This document shows positions 57,259 to 64,000 of a stretch of 64,000 nucleotides of DNA, piece after piece (within the stretch, counting starts at the first letter, position 1; each line of letters begins with the position of its first letter). The notes under the pieces were generated by a model. The model was given only the letters and a program-made list of their open reading frames with translations. It made no database searches and was not told where the DNA came from. Origin of the DNA: Streptomyces roseoviridis. Its GTDB lineage: Bacteria > Actinomycetota > Actinomycetes > Streptomycetales > Streptomycetaceae. Made by a program: the position numbers and the translations under genes. Where the stretch lies: NCBI RefSeq assembly GCF_039535235.1, contig NZ_BAAAWU010000001.1, forward strand, positions 4,526,001 to 4,590,000, in the 5' to 3' direction.

Positions 57259-58688
57259 GCCCCCATGGGACCACCCGGGGGCGCGGCGCGCAGCAGCGCG
57301 TCGGGCCGGTCGCCGCCCGATTCCGCCACGATCTCGTCGAGGGTCTGGGCCCTGCGGACGGTCGTGAAGGCGATGCCGCCGTCGTCCGTCGGGGTGAAGC
57401 CGTGGACGGCCGGCCTCGGCAGGCTGTTGTACGCGTAGTGGTGGGCGAAGTAGTAGGCGCCGGTGTCCGGCACGGCCACCAGGTCGCCGGGTCGCAGCGG
57501 CGGCAGGGAGCGGCCGACGGCGAGCAGGTCGCCGGCGAAGCAGGCGGGCCCGGCCACGTCCTGGACCACGTCCACGACGACCTCCTGGACCTCCTCCCCG
57601 CTGTCCTCCGGCACGGCCTCCCGCCCGCGCCCGCGGGGCCGGCCCTCGGCGTCGTACGCGAGGATGCGCAGCGGCCAGGACTCGGGGGCGTAGACCGTCC
57701 GGGTGGCGAGCTGGACGCCCGCGTGGGTGACGGCGATGGGCCGGCCGCCGGAGGTCTTGGTGTACTCGACGCGGGCCACGACGGTGCCGTGCTTGGCGAG
57801 CAGGGACCGGCCGAACTCGGTGACCAGGGCGTACCGCCCGTCGAACAGGCCGGGCACGGTCGAGGCGAGCAGCGCCGCGTACTCCGCGTAGGTCGGGGTC
57901 TCCTCGTCGGAGGCGAAGTTGACCGGCAGCCCGCCGCCGATGTCGAGGGTGTCGATCTGCTGCCGGCCGGCCTTGGCGTTGATCTCCTCGGCGAGGGCGT
58001 AGGCGGCGCCGACGCCTTCGGCCATCAGGGCGAGCGGGATGCCCTGGGAGCCGGTGTGGGTGTGCAGCCGGGTGAGCCAGGGGCGGGCCAGATACGCCTG
58101 GACGACGGCCTCGCGCGCCCCCTCGTCGCGCAGGGCGACGCCGAACTTGGAGGTGGCGGTCGCGGTCGAGAGCGCGCCGATGGAACCGGCTCCGATCTGC
58201 GGGTTCACCCGCAGTCCGAGGGGTGAGGCGGTGGGCGCGGAGGCGACGAGGGCGTCGAGCCGGGCCAGTTCCTGGAAGTTGTCGGCGTTGACCGCGATGC
58301 CGAGCGCGAGGGCGTGGCGCAGCTCGGCGGGGGTCTTGGCGGGCGAGTCGAGGACCGTACGGGCCGGGGGCACCCCGGCCGCGCGGGCCAGGGCCAGCTC
58401 ACCGGGGCTCGCGACCTCGACGCCGAGCCCCGCCTCGTACAGCAGCCGCAGGACGGGGACCAGCGGGGCGGCCTTGACGGCGAAGGCGTGCAGCACGGGG
58501 GCGTCGGTGACGGCGGCGAAGGCGCTGGTCAGGGCGGCGGCGGAGGCGCGGATGCCGTCGGTGTCGAGGAGGGCGGTGACGGGTTCGTCGGGGGAGACGA
58601 GCCCTTGCCGGACCGCGGCGCGGACGGCCCGGTCGCGGGCCCGTTCCCGGCGGTCGGATCCGAGTGAGGAAGCCATGGGTGCGTCCAT
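57255..58688 (-). CDS. PLP-dependent decarboxylase, diaminopimelate/ornithine decarboxylase fold III
   Basis: The 477-residue protein has the alanine-racemase-like barrel: HAFAVKAAPLVPVLRLL near 70 with the PLP lysine, GLGVEVASPGELALARAAG, LRVNPQIGAGSIGALSTATATSKFGV, LHTHTGSQG with the conserved His, IDTLDIGGGLPVNF, and EFGRSLLAKHG, where the usual EPGR reads EFGR. The C-terminal domain holds GPACFAGDLLA and FAHHYAYNSLPRP. It resembles lysA, but the changed motifs leave open another amino acid or a biosynthetic role. ATG 58688 is chosen; ATG 58676 is possible. Confidence 0.88.
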   Translation of the reverse strand: MDAPMASSLGSDRRERARDRAVRAAVRQGLVSPDEPVTALLDTDGIRASAAALTSAFAAVTDAPVLHAFAVKAAPLVPVLRLLYEAGLGVEVASPGELALARAAGVPPARTVLDSPAKTPAELRHALALGIAVNADNFQELARLDALVASAPTASPLGLRVNPQIGAGSIGALSTATATSKFGVALRDEGAREAVVQAYLARPWLTRLHTHTGSQGIPLALMAEGVGAAYALAEEINAKAGRQQIDTLDIGGGLPVNFASDEETPTYAEYAALLASTVPGLFDGRYALVTEFGRSLLAKHGTVVARVEYTKTSGGRPIAVTHAGVQLATRTVYAPESWPLRILAYDAEGRPRGRGREAVPEDSGEEVQEVVVDVVQDVAGPACFAGDLLAVGRSLPPLRPGDLVAVPDTGAYYFAHHYAYNSLPRPAVHGFTPTDDGGIAFTTVRRAQTLDEIVAESGGDRPDALLRAAPPGGPMGA

Positions 58689-58727
58689 GGGGCCATCCCA
58701 CCACCGGGCGGGATGCCGCCGCAGCTG

Positions 58728-58776
58728 TTGACTAAGACTATTCAGGACGCCAGGATGTGAATAGCTGAATGAATAG
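58728..58776 (+). promoter_or_regulatory. hut promoter with operator repeats
   Basis: TTGACT (58728-58733) and CAGGAT (58751-58756) with a 17-base spacer form a good promoter for hutU. CTATTCA (58738-58744) and TGAATAG (58758-58764) are an inverted repeat centred on the -10 box, and a third copy TGAATAG lies at 58770-58776. Protein binding there would block polymerase. Confidence 0.68.
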
Positions 58777-58800
58777 CCGAAGGATCGAGGAGGCATCGCC

Positions 58801-60486
58801 ATGTCAGGACCCCGCCCCGTACGGGCCCCGCGCGGTACGGAACTGAGCGCCCTGGGATGGCAGCAGGAGGCCGCCCTCCGCATGCTCCAGAACAACCTCG
58901 ACCCCGAGGTCGCCGAGCACCCCGACAAGCTCGTCGTCTACGGCGGCACCGGCAAGGCCGCCCGCGACTGGCGCTCCTTCGACGCCATGGTCCGCACCCT
59001 GAAGACCCTCAAGCAGGACGAGACCATGCTGGTCCAGTCCGGCCGCCCGGTCGGCGTCATGCAGACCCACGAGTGGGCCCCGCGCGTCCTCATCGCCAAC
59101 TCCAACCTGGTCGGCGACTGGGCCAACTGGGAGGAGTTCCGCCGCCTGGAGCAGCTCGGCCTCACCATGTACGGCCAGATGACCGCCGGCTCCTGGATCT
59201 ACATCGGCACCCAGGGCATCCTCCAGGGCACCTACGAGACCTTCGCCGCCGTCGCCGCCAAGAGGTTCGGCGGCAGCCTCGCCGGCACCATCACGCTGAC
59301 CGCCGGCCTCGGCGGCATGGGCGGCGCCCAGCCCCTCGCCGTCACCATGAACGACGGCGTCGCCATCTGCGTCGACTGCGACCCGCGCGCCATCGAACGC
59401 CGCATCGAGCACCGCTACCTGGACGTGAAGGCCGACAATCTCGCCCACGCCCTCCAGCTCGCCACCGAGGCCCGCGACGCCCGCCGCCCGCTGTCCATCG
59501 GCCTCCTCGGCAACGCCGCCGAACTGCTCCCGCAGATGCTCGCCGAGGGCGCCCCCGTCGACATCGTCACCGACCAGACCTCCGCCCACGACCCGCTGTC
59601 CTACCTGCCCGTCGGCGTCGCCTTCGAGGACATGGCCGACGCCGCCGCCAAGGACCCGGCCGGCTTCACCACCCGCGCCCGCGAGTCCATGGCCAGGCAC
59701 GTCGAGGCCATGGTCGGCTTCATGGACGCCGGCGCCGAGGTCTTCGACTACGGCAACTCGATCCGCGGCGAGGCCCAGCTCGCCGGATACGACCGCGCCT
59801 TCGCCTTCCCCGGCTTCGTCCCCGCCTACATCCGCCCCCTCTTCTGCGAGGGCAAGGGCCCCTTCCGCTGGGCCGCCCTGTCCGGCGAGGCGTCCGACAT
59901 CCACAAGACGGACAAGGCGATCCTCGACCTCTTCCCGGAGAACGAGTCCCTCCACCGCTGGATCAGGATGGCGGGCGAAAGGGTCCACTTCCAGGGCCTG
60001 CCCGCCCGCATCTGCTGGCTCGGCCAGGGCGAGCGCGACAAGGCCGGCGCCATGTTCAACGACATGGTCGCCGACGGCACCCTCGCCGCGCCCCTCGCCA
60101 TCGGCCGCGACCACCTCGACTGCGGCTCGGTGGCCTCCCCGTACCGCGAGACCGAGGCCATGCTCGACGGATCCGACGCCATCGCCGACTGGCCGCTGCT
60201 CAACGCCATGGTCAACGTCGCCTCCGGCGCCTCCTGGGTCTCCCTCCACCACGGCGGCGGCGTCGGCATGGGCCGCTCGATCCACGCCGGACAGGTCACC
60301 GTCGCCGACGGCACCCCGCTGGCCGGCGAGAAGATCCGCCGCGTGCTCACCAACGACCCCGGCATGGGCGTCATCCGCCACGTCGACGCCGGCTACGACA
60401 TCGCCGAGCGGGTCGCCGACGAGCGCGGCGTCCGCGTCCCGATGCGCGAGGGCGACGACGCCGTGTCGCAGGGTGACCCCGCGTGA
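58801..60486 (+). CDS. hutU: Urocanate hydratase
   Basis: The 561-residue enzyme converts urocanate to imidazolonepropionate, step two of histidine breakdown. Conserved parts are QNNLDPEVAEHPDKLVVYGGTGKAARDW near 30, YGQMTAGSWIYIGTQGILQGTYETF near 123, TAGLGGMGGAQP near 170 (NAD-binding), YLPVGVAFEDM near 275, and DHLDCGSVASPYRETE near 438 with the active-site Cys. ATG 58801 follows GAGGAGG. The next gene overlaps by GTGA. Confidence 0.97.
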   Translation: MSGPRPVRAPRGTELSALGWQQEAALRMLQNNLDPEVAEHPDKLVVYGGTGKAARDWRSFDAMVRTLKTLKQDETMLVQSGRPVGVMQTHEWAPRVLIANSNLVGDWANWEEFRRLEQLGLTMYGQMTAGSWIYIGTQGILQGTYETFAAVAAKRFGGSLAGTITLTAGLGGMGGAQPLAVTMNDGVAICVDCDPRAIERRIEHRYLDVKADNLAHALQLATEARDARRPLSIGLLGNAAELLPQMLAEGAPVDIVTDQTSAHDPLSYLPVGVAFEDMADAAAKDPAGFTTRARESMARHVEAMVGFMDAGAEVFDYGNSIRGEAQLAGYDRAFAFPGFVPAYIRPLFCEGKGPFRWAALSGEASDIHKTDKAILDLFPENESLHRWIRMAGERVHFQGLPARICWLGQGERDKAGAMFNDMVADGTLAAPLAIGRDHLDCGSVASPYRETEAMLDGSDAIADWPLLNAMVNVASGASWVSLHHGGGVGMGRSIHAGQVTVADGTPLAGEKIRRVLTNDPGMGVIRHVDAGYDIAERVADERGVRVPMREGDDAVSQGDPA

Positions 60487-61703
60487 GCGAGACCTTCCAC
60501 GCCATGTGGCGGTCGCTGCGGCCCCTCGGCCGCAGCGACGCCACCGGCGGCTACCGCCGCTACGCCTGGACCGCCGCCGACGCCGACTGCCGGCTCTGGT
60601 TCCGGATGCAGGCCGAGGCCCGCCGCCTCGACGTCGAGACCGACCGCAACGGCAACCAGTGGGCCTGGCTCGGCGACCCGACCGCCGGGGACGCCGTCGT
60701 CACCGGCTCCCACCTGGACTCCGTGCCCGACGGCGGCGCCTTCGACGGGCCCCTCGGCGTCGTGTCCGCCTTCGCCGCCCTCGACGAACTCCGCGCCCGC
60801 GGCGTCTCCTTCCGGCGGCCCCTGGCCATCGTCAACTTCGGCGACGAGGAGGGCGCCCGCTTCGGGCTCGCCTGCGTCGGCTCCCGCCTCGCCGCCGGAC
60901 AGCTCACCCGGGAGAAGGCCTTCGAGCTGCGCGACGCCGACGGCGTCAGCCTGCCCCGGGCCATGGAGGCCGCCGGCTACGACCCCGAGGCCATCGGCCC
61001 CGACCCCGAGCGGCTGGCCCGCATCGGCGCCTTCGTCGAACTCCACGTCGAGCAGGGCCGGGCCCTCGACCTGTCCGGCGACCCCGTCGGCATCGCCTCC
61101 GCCATCTGGCCCCACGGCCGCTGGCGGTACGACTTCCGCGGCGAGGCCAACCACGCCGGCACCACCCGGATCGCCGACCGGCGCGACCCGATGCTGCCCT
61201 ACGCCGAGACCGTCCTCGCCGCCCGCCGCGAAGCCGAACTCGCCGGCGCCGTCGCCACCTTCGGGAAGATCGCCGTCGAGCCGAACGGCGTCAACGCCAT
61301 CCCCTCGCTCGTCCGCGGCTGGCTCGACGCGCGCGCCGCCGACGAAGCCACCCTCGACGAGGTCATCGGCGGCATCCAGAACGCCGCCCGGGAACACGCG
61401 GCACGCCACGGCGTCGAACTCGGCGTCACCCGCGAGTCCTTCACCCCGGTCGTCGACTTCGAACACGCGCTGCGCGACGAGCTCGCCAGGATCCTCGGCG
61501 AGAGCGCCGGCAAGGTCCCCGTGCTCGGCACCGGCGCCGGACACGACGCCGGCATCCTGTCCGCCTCCGTCCCGACCGCCATGCTGTTCGTGCGCAACCC
61601 CACGGGCGTCTCCCACTCCCCGGCCGAGTTCGCCGCCGAGGACGACTGCCTCGCCGGGGTCCGCGCACTCGCCGACGTACTGGAGGGCCTGGCGTGCCAC
61701 TGA
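60483..61703 (+). CDS. M20 family amidohydrolase (allantoate/N-carbamoyl amino acid hydrolase type)
   Basis: The 406-residue zinc enzyme has TGSHLDSVPDGGAFDGPLGVVSAF near 72 (metal His and Asp), NFGDEEGARFGLACVGSR near 118, ELHVEQGRALD near 185, the dimer-domain motif FRGEANHAGTTRIADRRD near 219, and TGAGHDAG near 352. This fits the hydantoinase/carbamoylase M20 group. Its place between hutU and hutF suggests a role in the hut pathway, perhaps hydrolysis of N-formylglutamate made by HutF, since no HutG is seen. That assignment is inference. Confidence 0.92.
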   Translation: MSETFHAMWRSLRPLGRSDATGGYRRYAWTAADADCRLWFRMQAEARRLDVETDRNGNQWAWLGDPTAGDAVVTGSHLDSVPDGGAFDGPLGVVSAFAALDELRARGVSFRRPLAIVNFGDEEGARFGLACVGSRLAAGQLTREKAFELRDADGVSLPRAMEAAGYDPEAIGPDPERLARIGAFVELHVEQGRALDLSGDPVGIASAIWPHGRWRYDFRGEANHAGTTRIADRRDPMLPYAETVLAARREAELAGAVATFGKIAVEPNGVNAIPSLVRGWLDARAADEATLDEVIGGIQNAAREHAARHGVELGVTRESFTPVVDFEHALRDELARILGESAGKVPVLGTGAGHDAGILSASVPTAMLFVRNPTGVSHSPAEFAAEDDCLAGVRALADVLEGLACH

Positions 61704-63043
61704 CGCCGCACACCACCTACTGGCTGGAGCACGCCTGGCTCGACCCGCGGGTCGAGTCGGGCGTGGCCCTGGACGTGACCGCGGACGGCCGCATCGCCGC
61801 CGTCCGGACGGGGGTCGGCACCCCGCCGTCCGGTGCGGAGGTCCTGCGCGGCTTCACGGTCCCCGGCCTGGCCAACGCGCACAGTCATGCCTTCCACCGC
61901 GCCCTGCGCGGCACCGTGCAGGTCGGCTCCGGCACCTTCTGGACCTGGCGCGAGGTCATGTACGGCGTGGCCCAGCGGCTCACGCCCGACAGCTACTTCG
62001 CGCTCGCGCGCGCCGTCTACGCCGAGATGGCGCTCGCCGGCATCACCTCCGTCGGAGAGTTCCACTACCTCCACCACGCGCCCGGCGGCCGGCCCTACGC
62101 CGACCCCAACGCCATGGGGGAGGCCCTGATCGCCGCCGCCGGCGAGGCCGGCATCCGCATCACGCTCCTCGACACCGCCTACCTGTCCTCCGGTTTCGGC
62201 GCCGCCCCCGAACCCCACCAGCTCCGCTTCACCGACGGCACGGCCGACGCCTGGGCCGAGCGCGTCAGCGCCCTCAAGGAGCGCGAGGGCGTGACGATCG
62301 GGGCCGCGATCCACTCCGTGCGCGCCGTCCCCGCCGAGCAGCTGTCCACCGTGGCCCGGTGGGCCGAGGAACGGCGGGCCCCCCTGCACGTCCACCTCTC
62401 CGAGCAGACCGCCGAGAACGAGGCGTGCCTCGCGGCCCACGGCCGCACGCCGACGCAGCTGCTCGCCGACCACGGCGTCCTGGGCGCGCGGACCACCGGC
62501 GTCCACAACACCCACATGACGGACGCGGACATCGCGCTGATCGGCTCGACCGCCACCGGCACCTGCATGTGCCCCACCACCGAACGCGACCTCGCCGACG
62601 GGATCGGCCCGGCCGTCGCCCTCCAGCGGGCCGGCTCCCCCCTGTCGCTGGGCAGCGACAGCCACGCCGTCGTCGACCTCCTGGAGGAGGCGCGGGCCAT
62701 GGAGCTGAACGAGCGCCTGCGCAGCCGCACCCGCGGCCACTGGACCGCCGCGGCCCTGCTGCGGGCGGCGACCGCCGACGGTCACGCCGCGCTCGGCCGG
62801 CCCGGTGCGGGCGTCCTCGAAGCCGGCGCCCCCGCCGACTTCACGACCCTCGTCCTGGACTCGGTCAGGACAGCGGGACCGGAGCCGCGTCTGGCAGCCG
62901 AGACGGCGGTATTCGCAGCGTCGGCAGCGGACGTGCGGCACACGATCGTGGGCGGACGGCACGTCGTACGGGACGGGGTCCACCGGACCGTCCCGGACGC
63001 GGCCCGGGCCCTCGCGGACTCGATCGCCGCCCTGCGCGGCTGA
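61694..63043 (+). CDS. hutF: Formimidoylglutamate deiminase
   Basis: The 449-residue metal-dependent hydrolase of the amidohydrolase superfamily turns N-formimino-glutamate into N-formylglutamate and ammonia. It begins YWLEHAWLDPRVESGVAL, has the metal ligands in NAHSHAFHRALRG near 57, HVHLSEQTAENEA near 231, GVHNTHMTDADI near 272, and LGSDSHAVVDLLEEAR near 317. The GTG at 61694 lies six bases after GGAGGG and overlaps the M20 gene by 10 bases; longer frames upstream are not used. Confidence 0.95.
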   Translation: MPLTPHTTYWLEHAWLDPRVESGVALDVTADGRIAAVRTGVGTPPSGAEVLRGFTVPGLANAHSHAFHRALRGTVQVGSGTFWTWREVMYGVAQRLTPDSYFALARAVYAEMALAGITSVGEFHYLHHAPGGRPYADPNAMGEALIAAAGEAGIRITLLDTAYLSSGFGAAPEPHQLRFTDGTADAWAERVSALKEREGVTIGAAIHSVRAVPAEQLSTVARWAEERRAPLHVHLSEQTAENEACLAAHGRTPTQLLADHGVLGARTTGVHNTHMTDADIALIGSTATGTCMCPTTERDLADGIGPAVALQRAGSPLSLGSDSHAVVDLLEEARAMELNERLRSRTRGHWTAAALLRAATADGHAALGRPGAGVLEAGAPADFTTLVLDSVRTAGPEPRLAAETAVFAASAADVRHTIVGGRHVVRDGVHRTVPDAARALADSIAALRG

Positions 63044-63069
63044 AGCGGCTGAAGGAGACACCCCTCACC

Positions 63070-64000
63070 ATGGACACCAGTCCCGCGGCGACGAACAACC
63101 CGGCGGCGAGCTCCGCCCCCACGAGCGCGAACAGCGCCGTGGCGAAGACCGCCACCGCCATCGTCAACATCGCCAGCCTCGTCACCAACGATCCCTCCCT
63201 CGGTGATGGAACCCCCCTGGGCCTGATCCAGGACGCGGCCGTCGTCATCGAGGGCGACCGGGTCGTCTGGGTCGGTGAGAACAGCAAAGCACCCGCCACT
63301 GACAACCGGGTCGACGCCGCCGGCCGCGCGGTGATCCCCGGCTTCGTCGACTCCCACTCGCACCTCGTCTTCGCGGGCGACCGCACCGCCGAGTTCAACG
63401 CCCGCATGTCCGGCCAGGCGTACGCGGCGGGCGGCATCCGCACGACGGTCGCGGCCACCCGCGCCGCGTCCGACGCCGAACTCTCCGCCAACGTCGCCCG
63501 CTTCATGCGCGAGGCCCTGCGCCAGGGCACCACCACCTTCGAGACGAAGTCCGGCTACGGCCTGACCGTCGAGGACGAGGCACGAGCCCTGCGCATCGCC
63601 TCCGAGCACACCGACGAGGTCACCTACCTCGGCGCGCACATCGTCTCCCCGGACTTCGCCGACGACCCGGCCGGCTACGTCGCCCTGGTCACCGGCGAGA
63701 TGCTGGACGCCTGCGCCCCGTACGCCCGCTGGGTCGACGTCTTCTGCGAGAAGGGAGCCTTCGACGGCGACCAGGCGCGCGCGATCCTCGCCGCGGGCAA
63801 GGCCAGGGGCCTCCACCCGAGGGTCCACGCCAACCAGCTCTCGTACGGCCCCGGCGTGCAGCTCGCGGTCGAGCTGGACGCGGCCAGCGCGGACCACTGC
63901 ACGCATCTGACGGACGCCGACGTCGACGCGCTGGCCTCGGGGAACACGGTCGCGACCCTGCTGCCCGGCGCGGAGTTCTCCACGCGCGCGCAGTGGCCGG
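63070..64000 (+). CDS. hutI: Imidazolonepropionase, N-terminal part (runs off window)
   Basis: The visible 310 residues include a 25-residue low-complexity head (SPAATNNPAASSAP), the strand TATAIVNIASLVTND, the metal site PGFVDSHSHLVFAGDRTAEF near 93, TFETKSGYGLTVEDE near 158, and HANQLSYGPGVQLAVELDAASADH near 257. The enzyme hydrolyses imidazolonepropionate to formimino-glutamate. ATG 63070 has AGGAG 13 bases upstream; GTG 63139 would remove the unusual head. The gene continues past the window end. Confidence 0.95.
   Translation, partial: MDTSPAATNNPAASSAPTSANSAVAKTATAIVNIASLVTNDPSLGDGTPLGLIQDAAVVIEGDRVVWVGENSKAPATDNRVDAAGRAVIPGFVDSHSHLVFAGDRTAEFNARMSGQAYAAGGIRTTVAATRAASDAELSANVARFMREALRQGTTTFETKSGYGLTVEDEARALRIASEHTDEVTYLGAHIVSPDFADDPAGYVALVTGEMLDACAPYARWVDVFCEKGAFDGDQARAILAAGKARGLHPRVHANQLSYGPGVQLAVELDAASADHCTHLTDADVDALASGNTVATLLPGAEFSTRAQWP

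Overview
The window is very GC-rich, and its genes use GTG and TTG starts freely and overlap by ATGA or GTGA. It carries a tRNA-Leu with anticodon TAA (the bldA tRNA), two resuscitation-promoting factors, a SCO6745-like protein and several promoters with only a -10 element placed six bases before the start codon. Together these point to a Streptomyces chromosome. From memory only (not searched), the gene order runs like the S. coelicolor core region from about SCO3111 down to SCO3070, with mfd, mazG, rpf genes, eno, ppx, ndh, cfa, bldA, a cystathionine beta-synthase gene and a hut operon.

Left part (1-22000): a partial drug-type MFS exporter; a MacB-like ABC ATPase/permease pair; mfd; a TetR-controlled lipase locus whose divergent promoter holds two direct operator-like repeats; a secreted HNH nuclease; a GNAT protein; a lipoprotein; an orphan adenine-methyltransferase-like protein with a changed catalytic motif; a membrane protein translationally coupled to a Ser/Thr kinase; an AhpD-like protein; and a YfhO-type membrane glycosyltransferase.

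Middle part (22000-45000): a GT2/GtrA pair which, with YfhO, resembles the CsbB-GtcA-YfhO polyprenyl-phosphate glycosylation system. Directly after gtrA lies a lower-GC stretch bounded by a perfect 25-bp direct repeat of the gtrA 3' end. It holds an unknown small protein, an IS630-type transposase remnant and a broken SUKH-like gene. Then come a SurA-like lipoprotein, mazG, a flavohemoglobin, a hydrolase relic in a C-rich low-complexity tract, a P450, two Rpf muralytic enzymes (the second behind a ydaO-type c-di-AMP riboswitch), eno, a DivIC-like protein, a DUF501 protein, ppx, ndh with a Rex-like operator, a Cfa-type methyltransferase, a secreted phospholipase-D-like protein, a second MacB-like ABC pair, and bldA.

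Right part (45000-64000): a Bax-inhibitor-1 protein; a head-to-head TetR/hydrolase pair that has lost both 5' ends in one deletion; small conserved proteins; a thiolase; an SGNH hydrolase; cystathionine beta-synthase; an RpiR regulator; a four-gene cluster of Roadblock/LC7 and DUF4388 proteins; a decarboxylase-SRPBCC pair; and the hut operon (hutU, an M20 amidohydrolase, hutF, hutI cut by the window end) for histidine breakdown to glutamate. The hut promoter has an inverted repeat centred on its -10 element.

Most intergenic regions are short. Those that are not hold long perfect stem-loops or short tandem repeats, usually between convergent genes.
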